Shown: positions 40,382 through 51,672, numbered from the stretch's first letter. The stretch is 64,000 nt of DNA from Vreelandella lionensis (GCF_002087295.1 NZ_MWVI01000050.1:1-64000), one strand, 5' to 3'. Program-made: numbers and translations. Notes: generated by a model not told the origin, from the letters alone.

Positions 40382-41421
40382 TAGAGACGAATATCCACGA
40401 AGGCCTGTTCACGGATTTCACGCTGCCAGGTTTGCAGCTCTTCGTTGGCACGACGCTGGAAAATCGCTTGGCGCACCTGCTCACGACGGCTCTCTTCGGT
40501 CACGTCCTGACGGCGACGCTCCAGCACTTCGATGACGTGATAGCCGAACTGCGAGCGCACAGGCTCGGAGAGCTGGTTCGGGCTGAGAGACGTCATGGCT
40601 TCTTCGAACGCAGGGACCGTTTGGCCAGGGCGCACCCAGCCCAGGTCGCCGCCGTTCATGGCGCTACCACGATCGTCGCTGTACTCACGGGCCACCGACG
40701 CGAAGTCTGCGCCCTGCTGTAAACGCTGGCGAGCCTCTTCTGCGCGGGCGCGGGCTTGGTTCTCGTTACGCGTAGGCGTCAGTTCCACCAGGATATGGCG
40801 GGCACGGGTCTCTTCGATAAAGGCTTGCCCCTGCTGCTGGCTTGGCTGCTGGCTCAAGAAACGCTCCACATCGCGATCGGAGACCGTGACGCGCTGACTG
40901 ATCTGGCGCTGCTGTACTTGACGCATCAACATTTCACGGCGTACGTCTTCGCGCACGTCGGCCAGAGTAATGCCGTCGGCTTCTACCGCATCGGCAAACT
41001 GATCCAGCGTCATGTTGTTGGATTCGGCAATGCTGCGTAGCTGGCGGTTGAGTTCGGTGTCATCCACACTCAGATTGGCTCGGCGGGCCATTTGCAGCTG
41101 GATTTCATCCATGACCATACGCTCCAACACTTGCTGGGCCAGCTGGTTACGCGGCGGCAAATTGCCGCCCTGAGCCGCTGCTTGCTGCTCCACCTGGGCA
41201 ATGCGGTCATCCAACTCGCTGCGCATGATGACGCCATCATTGACGACCGCGACGACGCTATCCAACTGCTGACGCTGGGCCGACTCGAAATTTTGCGCAT
41301 GCACGGTCAGCGGAACCAGCGCCGCACCCGTGCTCAGGCAGAGCACCATCAGGCTGCCTGCGGACAGCTGGGTGGCTCGTTTCTTCAGCGCGCAGCTCAG
41401 CAAGGTCTTTCTGATCATCAT
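40381..41421 (-). CDS. surA: Periplasmic chaperone/peptidyl-prolyl isomerase SurA, single-parvulin form
   Basis: 346 aa, shorter than the about 430 aa of E. coli SurA. A signal peptide ends PLTVHAQ (about residue 42). The SurA N-terminal chaperone domain has LDSVVAVVNDGVIMRSELDD and QLAQQVLERMVMDEIQLQMA. Only one parvulin domain is visible (TRARHILVEL, SDDRGSAMNGGDLGWVRPGQ, PVRSQFGYHVIEVLERR), then the C-terminal helix. It escorts outer-membrane proteins to the Bam complex. It lies between lptD, one of its clients in other bacteria, and pdxA. Confidence 0.93.
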   Translation of the reverse strand: MMIRKTLLSCALKKRATQLSAGSLMVLCLSTGAALVPLTVHAQNFESAQRQQLDSVVAVVNDGVIMRSELDDRIAQVEQQAAAQGGNLPPRNQLAQQVLERMVMDEIQLQMARRANLSVDDTELNRQLRSIAESNNMTLDQFADAVEADGITLADVREDVRREMLMRQVQQRQISQRVTVSDRDVERFLSQQPSQQQGQAFIEETRARHILVELTPTRNENQARARAEEARQRLQQGADFASVAREYSDDRGSAMNGGDLGWVRPGQTVPAFEEAMTSLSPNQLSEPVRSQFGYHVIEVLERRRQDVTEESRREQVRQAIFQRRANEELQTWQREIREQAFVDIRL

Positions 41422-41458
41422 AAAAAGTCTCTTTCAGTCGCTATTTTAAAGTGGTCGT

Positions 41459-43906
41459 TCATAAGGGCGTGGGACGGTAGCCAGGAATCGCCTGCTCAAA
41501 GTAGCCGTCGGCCTCTTGACCCACGCCACCTAGACCACGAAACACAAAGCGCAAAAATAGCCCGCGGTCGTTGAAGTCATCGCCAACCCGCGCCGTATCG
41601 TTATCGTCGATCCATTCACGCCATACCAGCTGTACGCCATAGCAGCAGTCGTTCCACTGCAGGCCCGCGAGCTGTTCCAGGGGACGGTTGTTGGTTTGAT
41701 CGTGCAGGTAGCGGCCAATCAAATCAATCCTTGGGTTCGCTTTCCACGCCAGCGAAAGATCCCACTCTTCGCGACGGTAGTCACGGAAGCCATAGTCGCC
41801 GGGTATCACGCTCGGATCGAACCCTTCGATCTCCCAACGGTAGCCAAGGTTCACTACGTGCCCTTCCGGGTGGCGATAGCGTACATCCACACTGGAGCGC
41901 TCGGTCTGTTCACGCTCGTCATCGTAGAGCCATTCGTAGCCGGTACTCCAGCGATCCGATATTTGCCAATCCAGGCGAGTGACCAGCGGAGAGCGGTCAC
42001 GGGTGGCCTGATAGCGGCTTTCCGGATTCACGGAAGGGTCTTCGCTGGGGCGCGGCGGCAGCGTGTCCGGGTCGCCTTCGCTATCGATGCGCCGCTCGGA
42101 GAAGTAGTAGCTTTGACCGACGCCGAAGGTGAGTCGGTCCCGACCAGCGCTATCTTCGATCAAGCGTGACTGTACGCCCAACGAGACGCGATTCAGATCA
42201 CCGACCCGGTCAGCCCCCGAGAAGCGGTGCGGGGACCAGAGCTGATCCCAGGAGAATACCCGTTCACGGCTATCGAAGTACGGCAGCTGGGTCTGGTCGG
42301 TACGCGGCACGTAGGCATAGTTAACGCGGGGTTCAAGCGTCTGGCGATAACCGCGCCCGCCTAGCTCAAGCTCACGCTCAAATACCAGGCCGCTGTCGAT
42401 GGAAGTGATCGCCACGCTGCGCGTCGGTGAGGTCGTGCGATCGGTCACGCGGTCGCCATAATCCAATTCGTACGCGGTGTGCCAAAGCTCGGTGCGTGGC
42501 TCGATATAGCCCCAGGGCTGCTCATAGCGCCAGCCCACCGCAGGCGTCAGGTGAAGGCGCGAACCGATGGCCGCCTCGCGCTCCGGAACTCGCCGCTCAT
42601 CCACGTCGCGCCAGAAGTAGGTCGCGTTCGAGCGCCACTGGGTATACAGGCCGTTGTCTAGCTGCCAGTTGGCATTGGCGGTCAAACTCGGCAGGCGGTA
42701 GAACGGACGGTCGGTATCGCTGGGCGGGTCTTCCAAACGTTGGAAGCCCTGGGCGCGGGCGTCTAACTGCCAGCGCTCGCCGCGATAATCGACCTGGGCA
42801 AGGCGCTCCATACTGACGCGGTCGCTGTTGCCGAACTCGCCGCCAAAGTCGTCGAAATAGCGCCCGTCGCTGGCGGCGCCGTAACGGAGCCGGTAATCAC
42901 TGCGGGGCGTTAACGTGCCCGCGTGCTGGGCATCAATGTACCAGCGGTCGTCGCCTTCAAAGCGGTTGTCACCTCTATTGGTGCCGCCGTCGCTATCGAG
43001 ATAACCGCCCTCGACCAAGCCTTGGCTCTCTTCCAGCAGGTAGCGGTACTCGCCGTTGAGCAGCAGTCCTCGGTCAGACATCCAGCGCGGGGTAATGGTG
43101 GCATCCTGGTTCGGTGCAATGTTCCAGTAGAAAGGCTGGGTATAATCAAAGCCATCGCTTGAGAAGCTCACTGACGGCGAGAGCAGCCCGGTATGGCGGC
43201 GGTCATCAATGGGGAAGCGCAGCCACGGCCAGTAAAATACCGGCACATCTTTAACTTCCAGGCGCGCATGGCGGGCAGTGCCAAACCCCGAGGCTTGATC
43301 GAGGCGAATATCACTACCTACCAACTGCCAGCTATTGGCGCCGGGGTCACAGGTGGTAAACGTGGCCTCCTGAAGGCGGTACTGATTTTCGCCGGTCTGC
43401 TCTAGCTGGCTGGCCTGGCCGCGCAGGTGCTGGTCGTAGAGCACATAGTGGCTGTTACGCAGCGAGGCGCGGTCTTCGTTCAGCATGAGGGTGGCTTGCT
43501 CGCCACGCACCAGGGCTTGTCCATCGCGGATAGCCAGGTTGCCCTCAGCATCCACCTGCTGACGGTCTGCGGGTAGAAAGACGCGCTCTGCCTGCAGTTC
43601 GGTATCGCCCCGGCGTAGTACCACGTCGCCACGCAGCAGGGCTTCACCGTCTGCGGCGTAATCCACTTCCCGGGTTTCTACCGAGAGCGTTTCCGGGTTC
43701 TCTTCCGCTGGCAAGCGGTAGGCGGGCATCACATAGCGCCCCCGACATAGCTGTTGCGGCGCTTCGTCTTGGCTCCAGGCCTGCCAGTCCAGCGCTTCTG
43801 CGGGCAGGGTTTGGTCCTGCGCCACCGCTGAAAACGAGGCGCCAGCGAGCAAACTGCCCAGCAGCGTATGCGCAACCGGTACGGTGCGCGAGATTCGCTT
43901 GCCCAT
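41459..43906 (-). CDS. lptD: LPS-assembly outer-membrane protein LptD
   Basis: 815 aa from ATG 43906 (MGKRISRTVPVAHTLLG), which has AAGGA 8 bp upstream; an in-frame ATG 18 bp earlier is less likely. A signal peptide ends SAVAQ. The periplasmic beta-jellyroll (OstA) covers about residues 60-190 (VETREVDYAADGEALLRGDV), followed by a long barrel ending in the C-terminal domain (GLQWNDCCYGVQLVWREW). The paired Cys of NDCCYG and an N-terminal Cys (QQLCRGRYVMP) fit the disulfides of LptD. It inserts LPS in the outer leaflet with LptE. It is divergent from amgK, as in pseudomonads. Confidence 0.96.
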   Translation of the reverse strand: MGKRISRTVPVAHTLLGSLLAGASFSAVAQDQTLPAEALDWQAWSQDEAPQQLCRGRYVMPAYRLPAEENPETLSVETREVDYAADGEALLRGDVVLRRGDTELQAERVFLPADRQQVDAEGNLAIRDGQALVRGEQATLMLNEDRASLRNSHYVLYDQHLRGQASQLEQTGENQYRLQEATFTTCDPGANSWQLVGSDIRLDQASGFGTARHARLEVKDVPVFYWPWLRFPIDDRRHTGLLSPSVSFSSDGFDYTQPFYWNIAPNQDATITPRWMSDRGLLLNGEYRYLLEESQGLVEGGYLDSDGGTNRGDNRFEGDDRWYIDAQHAGTLTPRSDYRLRYGAASDGRYFDDFGGEFGNSDRVSMERLAQVDYRGERWQLDARAQGFQRLEDPPSDTDRPFYRLPSLTANANWQLDNGLYTQWRSNATYFWRDVDERRVPEREAAIGSRLHLTPAVGWRYEQPWGYIEPRTELWHTAYELDYGDRVTDRTTSPTRSVAITSIDSGLVFERELELGGRGYRQTLEPRVNYAYVPRTDQTQLPYFDSRERVFSWDQLWSPHRFSGADRVGDLNRVSLGVQSRLIEDSAGRDRLTFGVGQSYYFSERRIDSEGDPDTLPPRPSEDPSVNPESRYQATRDRSPLVTRLDWQISDRWSTGYEWLYDDEREQTERSSVDVRYRHPEGHVVNLGYRWEIEGFDPSVIPGDYGFRDYRREEWDLSLAWKANPRIDLIGRYLHDQTNNRPLEQLAGLQWNDCCYGVQLVWREWIDDNDTARVGDDFNDRGLFLRFVFRGLGGVGQEADGYFEQAIPGYRPTPL

Positions 43907-43976
43907 GTTCGTTATCCTTGGCATCCAGAATCGGTATTATACAGCCCGCATGATGCCCGACCAGCAAGGAGCTTGC

Positions 43977-45646
<1,670 letters not shown>

Positions 45647-45740
45647 TACCAGCTGGCAGCGCACGATGAAGCCGTGCGTTGCCTTCTAGAAATGTTATGC
45701 TGCGCGACTTACCTTTCGTCGCCAAGATGAGGAGAGCAAC

Positions 45741-46160
45741 GTGAAAGCACGGGTAAAATGGACCGATGGCCGCCAGTTTGTGGCGGAATCCGGTAGCGGA
45801 CACAGCGTTGTGATTGATGGCCCACCCGATCACGGTGGTCGCAACACCGGCCCTCGGCCGATGGAAATGCTGTTGATGGGCATGGGCAGTTGCACCGCCT
45901 TTGATATCTTGAACATTCTTGATAAGGCCCGCGCAGATGTCACCGACTGCGTTGCCGAGCTGGACGCCGAGCGCGCCGACGAAGTGCCCTCTGTGTTTAC
46001 CAAGATTCACGTCCACTTTGTCGTTACAGGCCGCAGCCTGAAAGAAAAGCAGGTACAACGGGCGGTAGAGCTGTCCGCGGAGAAGTATTGCAGCGCCTCG
46101 ATCATGCTCGTCAACGGCGGCGTCGAGATTACTCACTCCTTCGAGATTGTCGAAGCTTGA
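45741..46160 (+). CDS. OsmC-like (YhfA-type) protein
   Basis: 139 aa; GAGGAGAG lies 9 bp before GTG 45741. It is an OsmC/Ohr-fold with the two conserved Cys in MGMGSCTAFDIL and SAEKYCSASIMLV, and GGRNTGPRPMEMLLMG. Members reduce organic hydroperoxides, but the YhfA branch is poorly defined. It is upstream of speD on the same strand, a neighbourhood also seen in pseudomonads. Confidence 0.88.
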   Translation: MKARVKWTDGRQFVAESGSGHSVVIDGPPDHGGRNTGPRPMEMLLMGMGSCTAFDILNILDKARADVTDCVAELDAERADEVPSVFTKIHVHFVVTGRSLKEKQVQRAVELSAEKYCSASIMLVNGGVEITHSFEIVEA

Positions 46161-46380
46161 CCCCCACGCCGCGACACCTTCACTCAGGTTCAAAAAAAAT
46201 CGTCTGGCCGGATGCAACCCTCGCCTCGGGCGGGCATAATACGCCCGCTTGTTTCTCCCCCTACTGCGGTAGTGCGGGGCCGCTCGATGAATGGCGGCTG
46301 CGTCAGCACGGTGACAAGTGTTTATCGGTTCCGGCGCTGGATCGTCGGGGTGTCTTCATCTGCCATAGGGAGGTTCGGAA

Positions 46381-47178
46381 GTGTCAGATAATCTCCGACT
46401 CCACGGGTTCAACAACCTGACAAGCTCGTTGAGCTTCAATATTTACGACATCTGTTACGCCAAAACCGAAGAGCAGCGTGCGGCTTATATCGATTATATC
46501 GATGAGCTTTACAACGCCGAACGTTTGACGCAGATTCTCAAGGACGTGACCAATATTATCGGCGCTCATGTGCTGAATATTTCGCGTCAAGATTACGAGC
46601 CCCACGGCGCAAGCGTGACCATCCTGATCGCCGAACACGAGCTGGATGAGCCAACACCTGGACAAACCGAACCAGGCCCAGGCCCGCTACCGGAAACCGT
46701 GGTGGCCCACCTGGATAAGAGCCATGTGACGGTACAACAGCTACCCGGAGTCACACCCTGACAACGGCATCAGCACCTTCCGTCTGGATATCGATGTCTC
46801 GACCTGTGGGCATATCAGCCCGCTGAAAGCGCTGAACTACCTGATCCATAGTTTTGATTCCGATATCGTGACCATGGATTACCGCGTGCGCGGCTTTACG
46901 CGGGATGTGGATGGCAAAAAGCTGTTTATTGACCACGACATCACCTCGATCCAGGACTACTTGGCGGAAGACACCAAGCAGGCCTATCAGATGATCGACG
47001 TGAACGTGTATCAAGAGAACATGTTCCACACCAAGATGCTGCTGAAAGACTTCGAACTCTGGATAACTACCTGTTCGGCACCTCTCGCCGCGACATCACC
47101 TTTGAAGAAGCGCGGGATATCGAAAGCCGCCTACGTAAAGAGATGCTGGAGATATTCTACTCCCGTAATCTCGATTAA
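46381..47178 (+). CDS. speD: S-adenosylmethionine decarboxylase proenzyme SpeD (frame broken twice)
   Basis: About 265 aa, the long E. coli type. GTG 46381 follows GGAGGTTCGGAA. The self-cleavage site that makes the pyruvoyl group is Lys-Ser in HLDKSHVTV. Break 1 follows at about 46735: GTACAACAGC should read GTACACAGC ([12 protein letters not shown]). The core then has [30 protein letters not shown] and [17 protein letters not shown]. Break 2 is at about 47060, an extra CT ([18 protein letters not shown]); the end is EIFYSRNLD. It provides decarboxylated SAM for spermidine. A strong terminator follows. Confidence 0.93.
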
Positions 47179-47210
47179 GGCGTTGCCTTAAGCAAGCTAT
47201 GAAGCCACCG

Positions 47211-47238
47211 AAAAGCTGCCCGCGGGCAGCTTTTTTTA
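47211..47238 (+). terminator. Terminator of speD
   Basis: Hairpin AAAAGCTGCCC / GGGCAGCTTTT is followed by further T residues, 32 bp after the speD stop. The flanking A and T runs would also let it act for the convergent acyltransferase gene. Confidence 0.9.
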
Positions 47239-47256
47239 TGCGCTTTGTTGATACGG

Positions 47257-48171
47257 CTAGTAAAAACCTGCCTCGCCCTCAGGACGGGTTTTAAAGCGTC
47301 GATGCAGCCATAGGTACTGCTCGGGGTGCTTGCGAATCGCCCGCTCGATGAAGGCATTTACCCGCGTAGCATCGGCCAGTTCATCGCCGCTAGGGAAATC
47401 TTCAAAGGCGGGCAAACACTCAATGGTGTAGGTGCGATTATCCGGATTACGGTGGAACATTAGCGGCACCACAGGGGCGCCCGTCATGCGGGCAATTTTG
47501 GCCGTAAGACGAATCGTCGCCGCTTGCTGACCAAATAGCGACGCAAAGACGCTCACATCGCGGCCGAAATCCTGATCCGGTGAGTACCACACGATGTGCC
47601 CCGCTTTGATGCGGCGCACCACGCCGCGCAGGTCATGGCGATCAATGGCTTGGCCAAAGATGCGTGAACGTGCTCGGGTCATGAATCGCTCGAACAGCGG
47701 GTTGTTATGGGGGCGGTAAACCACATCTGCCGGGAAGAACAGCGAGTGCAACGCCCCGCCTAAGTCCAGCGTCGAAAAGTGGATACCCACCACCAGCACG
47801 CCTTTGCCCTGGGCTTTAGCGCGTGCAAGGTGCTCTTGGCCGTGATAGGCCACTCGATGACGCAGCCCTTCGGCATCACGACACCAGCCAGTTGCGGTTT
47901 CAACCAAACCGATCCCGTTGGCAATGAATGTCTCTTTGACCAGTTGGCGCTGCTCGTCGGCGCTTTTTTCTGGAAAGCAGAGCGCGATGTTCGTGGCGGT
48001 GATGTGCCGACGGCGCTTCACGAAGCGCCACGCCAGCAGGCCAATCGCTTTACCTACCCAGAGCTTCAACCGCCAGGGGAGCCACGCGGCCACATACATT
48101 AGGCCAATCGCCAGCCATGTCGGCCAGTAGCGAGGGTGCGCAAAGGAGCGCGGATAAGACGCTTTTGACAT
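47257..48171 (-). CDS. lpxL: Lipid A late acyltransferase, LpxL/HtrB family
   Basis: 304 aa. One N-terminal membrane anchor (WPTWLAIGLMYVAAWLPW), then the acyltransferase motif HFSTLD (HX4D) in VVGIHFSTLDLGGALH, YRPHNNPLFERFM, WYSPDQDFG and PVVPLMFHRN. It transfers an acyl chain (laurate or similar) to Kdo2-lipid A precursor at the inner membrane. LpxL and LpxM (and LpxP) cannot be told apart with certainty; LpxL is the best guess. It is the next gene after alr on the same strand. Confidence 0.87.
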   Translation of the reverse strand: MSKASYPRSFAHPRYWPTWLAIGLMYVAAWLPWRLKLWVGKAIGLLAWRFVKRRRHITATNIALCFPEKSADEQRQLVKETFIANGIGLVETATGWCRDAEGLRHRVAYHGQEHLARAKAQGKGVLVVGIHFSTLDLGGALHSLFFPADVVYRPHNNPLFERFMTRARSRIFGQAIDRHDLRGVVRRIKAGHIVWYSPDQDFGRDVSVFASLFGQQAATIRLTAKIARMTGAPVVPLMFHRNPDNRTYTIECLPAFEDFPSGDELADATRVNAFIERAIRKHPEQYLWLHRRFKTRPEGEAGFY

Positions 48172-48183
48172 ACAGATAACCGT

Positions 48184-49284
48184 TTAAACGTGAGCCCCAT
48201 GATAGCGCCGAGGAGCCCTGGGAAGCACACCGGTCAGCAGCGTATAGCTGATGGTATCGCAGTAGCGGGCCACCTCGTCCACCGGCAGCACACTGCCATT
48301 GCTAGCAGTGCCCCAGAGCACCACTTCACTGCCAATCGCGGCATCAGGCACGTCGGTAACGTCCACCGTCAGCATATCCATCGAGACCTTACCGGCAATG
48401 GGGCAGCGCTGGCCGTTGACCAGTACCGGTGTACCATCGACCGCGTGGCGGTCATAGCCATCGCCATAGCCTGCGGCGACTACGGCAATTTTAGAGGGTC
48501 TCTTGGCCTTCCAGCGGCCGCTATAGCCCACCTGCTCCCCCTCCGCCAACTCGCGCAACGCAATAATTTCTGAGCGTAATGTCATCACCGGGCGTAGCTG
48601 CTGGGTGATCTCGTTGGGCACTTCCAGCGGGTCGCTGCCATAGAGCATCACGCCGGGGCGATTCCAGTCACCATGTGCGGCAGGCCATGCCAGCGTCGCC
48701 GGGGAGTTGGCCAGACACAGCGGTGCCTTCAGCTTGGCAGCCAGCGCTTTTAGCGTATTCATCTGGCGGTTGAAGTAGCTAGGATCTTTCGCATCGGCGG
48801 TGGCAAAGTGGCTCATCAGATGCAGCGCCGTTACCTGCGGCGCATCCACCAAACGCTGCCAAACACTGGTCGCCTCCTCCGGCGAGAACCCCAAACGGTG
48901 CATCCCCGAATCCACCTTTAACCAAACTGGAATAGGCTGCCGTGGCGAATACGCCAGCAGCGCTTCGACCTGCCACGCACTGTGCACACTGATCCATAAA
49001 CGGTGCTGATCGACCAGCGCCAGCTCATCGGCACTGAAAATACCCTCTAACAGCACAATGGGCGCTTTGATGCCTCCTTCGCGCAGGCTCAGCGCCTCTT
49101 CGATGCAGGCCACTGCAAATGCCGGAACGTCCGTTTCTAAGGCACGGGCACAAGCCAGTGCACCGTGGCCGTAGGCATCGGCTTTAATGACGGCAACTGA
49201 GCGACTTTGTGGGGCGCAGCGGCACGCCAGTTGATAGTTGTGACGCAGCGCGTCCAAATCAATATGGGCCACTAACGGGCGCAT
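48184..49284 (-). CDS. alr: Alanine racemase
   Basis: 366 aa from ATG 49284 (MRPLVAHIDLDALRHNYQLA), which has GAGAGAG upstream; 19 in-frame codons before it look non-coding. PLP-binding Lys in VAVIKADAYGHGALACA, PVWLKVDSGMHRLG, VMLYGSDPLE, catalytic Tyr in LAEGEQVGYSGRW and GKVSMDMLTVDVT. It makes D-alanine for peptidoglycan. It lies between rpoS and the lipid A acyltransferase gene, past the rpoS terminator. Confidence 0.95.
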   Translation of the reverse strand: MRPLVAHIDLDALRHNYQLACRCAPQSRSVAVIKADAYGHGALACARALETDVPAFAVACIEEALSLREGGIKAPIVLLEGIFSADELALVDQHRLWISVHSAWQVEALLAYSPRQPIPVWLKVDSGMHRLGFSPEEATSVWQRLVDAPQVTALHLMSHFATADAKDPSYFNRQMNTLKALAAKLKAPLCLANSPATLAWPAAHGDWNRPGVMLYGSDPLEVPNEITQQLRPVMTLRSEIIALRELAEGEQVGYSGRWKAKRPSKIAVVAAGYGDGYDRHAVDGTPVLVNGQRCPIAGKVSMDMLTVDVTDVPDAAIGSEVVLWGTASNGSVLPVDEVARYCDTISYTLLTGVLPRAPRRYHGAHV

Positions 49285-49373
49285 GGCTCTCTCACTTACT
49301 AGGTCACTGACCGGCGTACTTGCCGGACTGAGCGGAGTCACTCAGTAATGTATGAATGAAAATGGTTCGCCCT

Positions 49374-49408
49374 AAAAACAGCGCACCGAGCAGATAACTC
49401 GGTGCGCT
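49374..49408 (-). terminator. Terminator of rpoS
   Basis: A perfect 11-bp stem AGCGCACCGAG / CTCGGTGCGCT (49380-49408) with AAAAAC on its left gives a U-run on the minus strand, 57 bp past the rpoS stop. Confidence 0.9.
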
Positions 49409-49464
49409 ATTTAATACTTCCGTTGGGCTTGTCGGAAGCAGCTGGTTTAACTCTCGACCCGGAA

Positions 49465-50438
49465 TTAACTCTCGAAAATCGCGTCGAGGGAAAGCCCCTG
49501 TTTTTCCAGGGAGCGGCGCAGCTTCTTTAACGCTTCTACCTGAATTTGTCGAACGCGCTCCCGCGTTAGGCCAATCTCGGCACCCACTTCTTCCAGCGTT
49601 GCTGCCTCGTGACCGCGTAAACCGAAACGGCGTACCACGACTTCGCGCTGTTTTTCGCTTAGCTCATCCAGCCAGTGGTCTACGTGTTCGCGCACGTCGC
49701 CATCCACCAAACACGCTTCCGGCCCCAGCACCTCATCGTCGGTGAGCGTATCAATCAGCGGCTTATCGCTGTCGCCGCCCATGGGAGAATCCACCGACGA
49801 CACCCGCTCGTTAAGCCCCAGCATTTTCTTAACTGTCTCGACCGGTTTATCAAGATGCTCAGCGATCTCTTCGGCGGTAGCTTCGTGATCCAGCTTTTGA
49901 GTCAGCTCACGGGCAGCACGCAGATAAATGTTGAGCTCTTTCACCACGTGAATCGGCAGACGAATAGTACGCGTCTGGTTCATCAGCGCACGCTCTATCG
50001 TTTGGCGAATCCACCACGTGGCGTAAGTAGAGAAGCGGAAGCCCCGTTCGGGGTCAAACTTCTCCACCGCCCGAATCAAACCAAGATTACCTTCCTCGAT
50101 TAAATCGAGCAGCGTTAAGCCTCGGTTCAGGTAGCGTCTGGCAATCTTGACCACTAGACGCAGGTTAGACTCAATCATCCTTGAGCGGCCAAGCGCATCG
50201 CCTTTACGCGCTAGGCGGCCATAGTACACTTCTTCTTCCGGCGTCAGCAGCGGAGAAAAGCCAATTTCGTTAAGGTAGATCTGTGTCGCATCCAAGCTTT
50301 GAGTCGATTGACGGTCTTCACGGCCCAGCGCTTTTTCAAACGCCTCCTCCTCTGCCGGGCGTCGTCGTCAGCGTCATCTAACGCCTCTTCAACCTCATCC
50401 AGATCAATCTCCTGTAGGTCCTTCTCCAGCATACTCAT
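49465..50438 (-). CDS. rpoS: Stationary-phase sigma factor RpoS (frame broken as sequenced)
   Basis: About 325 aa. ATG 50438 ([18 protein letters not shown]) has GGGGG 7 bp upstream; ATG 50444 is the alternative. After DDADDDA the frame breaks at about 50362: CGCCCGG should be CGCCCCGG ([16 protein letters not shown]). The rest is intact: region 1.2 [20 protein letters not shown], region 2 [20 protein letters not shown] and [20 protein letters not shown], region 4 [20 protein letters not shown]. It directs general stress and stationary-phase transcription. It follows nlpD; in pseudomonads and enterics the main rpoS promoter lies inside nlpD. Confidence 0.95.
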
Positions 50439-50553
50439 GGTCATACCCCCGTTGTCTCGCCTAACCGCCATTTAGAAAAGTAAGGGTGGTCGCACTCCCT
50501 GTGCGCATACACCTTATTGTTATATGACGCTCTAATTCAGCTATGCGGGTTGC

Positions 50554-50585
50554 CCTAGCAGGCTTGACACGTTACACCTGCTAGG
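50554..50585. repeat. 9-bp inverted repeat between nlpD and rpoS
   Basis: CCTAGCAGG (50554-50562) and its exact complement CCTGCTAGG (50577-50585) are separated by 14 bp. It ends 7 bp beyond the nlpD stop. There is no U-run, so it is not a standard terminator; it may be an RNA processing or stabilising hairpin, or an operator in the rpoS leader. Confidence 0.7.
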
Positions 50586-50591
50586 TAATGA

Positions 50592-51644
50592 CTAGCGCGA
50601 TGGCAGATAGTCCAACGGATTTTGCGGCTGACCATCGCGGCGCACCTCAAAATGCAGTTTGACGGCATCTGCATCGCTATCGCCCATCGTGGCGATGACT
50701 TCACCAGCCTCGACGACATCATTCTCTTTGACGCTTAAACTATCATTATGTGCATACGCGCTGAGAAACTGATCGTTATGTTTCAGTAGTATTAGGTTAC
50801 CGTAGCCACGTACACCGCTACCGGCATAGACCACAATACCAGGGCCTGCTGCACGAATAGGTTGCCCCTTTTGCCCAGCGATATCAATCCCTGCTGTAAT
50901 GCTGCCTCCCTGCCCAAACTCACCGATGACCTGACCATCGGTTGGCCATTGCCAATCGATGTTTTCGGCAGGCGTAAAGGTACGCGACGAGCGATCGGTG
51001 CGGACGGTTTGAGTGGGCTGAGCGGCAGGTTCCGGCTCAGCGGCAGGTTCCGGCTCAGTGGCAGGTTCCGGTTCTGGGGTCGGTTCAGGCGTGGGCGCTG
51101 GCTCCTGCGCGGGCTGGGCTGGCGGCTGTTGATTAGTGGATTCAACCGGGGCATTAGCAGCGGCAGCTACCTGCTGGGATGCTTCCACAGCCGTGCGCTC
51201 AGCCCGCTCGGCGGTTAGGCGCTGGTTGCGCTCGATGGCACTCTCGTCCGGCAGCAGCCAGTCGAGCTCCTGGTCATTGCTTGCCACGGCAGTGGCTTGT
51301 GGTTGCAGCCCCGTAGCAACGGCACCGCTGGTCGAAGCGGGTGACGCGTTGCCGCCAGACGAAGTCGACATACCTCCCGCGCCTTCACGCAAAGCGATGG
51401 TTTGACCAGGATAAATTTGGTAAGGCGCATCGATATTGTTGATGGCGGCGAGCTGGCGATAGTCCAGATTGTGCTGCCACGCGATGCCATAGAGAGTATC
51501 GCCTGCTTTAACGGTGTACTGTGGTGAGTTTTCCACCGCACGGCGTGCGTCGCTCAAATCGCGCACCTGCGGGGTGTTGGACTGCTGACTGGCACAGCCA
51601 CTCACCGCCAGTGCAAGCACCGTCATCATAAAAACCTTACGCAT
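50592..51644 (-). CDS. nlpD: Murein hydrolase activator NlpD (LysM + M23 lipoprotein)
   Basis: 350 aa from ATG 51644 (MRKVFMMTVLALAVSGC), chosen because AGGAGTAGGG precedes it and it starts directly with a lipoprotein signal (lipobox AVSGC). LysM domain at about 40-85 (YTVKAGDTLYGIAWQHNLDY), a Pro/Glu/Ala-rich linker with near-perfect EPEPAA repeats, and a C-terminal M23 domain (GIDIAGQKGQPIRAAGPGIV, LILLKHNDQFLSAYAHND, KLHFEVRRDGQPQNPLDYL). The M23 domain seems to lack part of the zinc site (GIDIAG in place of GxDxxxxxG with His/Asp ligands), as in NlpD proteins that activate AmiC rather than cut peptidoglycan. It is upstream of rpoS. Confidence 0.93.
   Translation of the reverse strand: MRKVFMMTVLALAVSGCASQQSNTPQVRDLSDARRAVENSPQYTVKAGDTLYGIAWQHNLDYRQLAAINNIDAPYQIYPGQTIALREGAGGMSTSSGGNASPASTSGAVATGLQPQATAVASNDQELDWLLPDESAIERNQRLTAERAERTAVEASQQVAAAANAPVESTNQQPPAQPAQEPAPTPEPTPEPEPATEPEPAAEPEPAAQPTQTVRTDRSSRTFTPAENIDWQWPTDGQVIGEFGQGGSITAGIDIAGQKGQPIRAAGPGIVVYAGSGVRGYGNLILLKHNDQFLSAYAHNDSLSVKENDVVEAGEVIATMGDSDADAVKLHFEVRRDGQPQNPLDYLPSR
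51022..51075. repeat. 18-bp tandem repeats in the NlpD linker
   Basis: About three copies of an 18-bp unit (GGCAGGTTCCGGCTCAGC on the + strand; the last differs by one base) encode the 6-residue repeat EPEPAA/EPEPAT. In-frame length makes copy-number change tolerable. Confidence 0.85.
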
Positions 51645-51672
51645 GGAAACCCTACTCCTGTTCAACGCCGTG

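Noticed and set aside
46161-46380. Small gene between the OsmC-like gene and speD
   Set aside because: Short open frames exist but none has a good start or protein-like composition; it is probably the speD leader.
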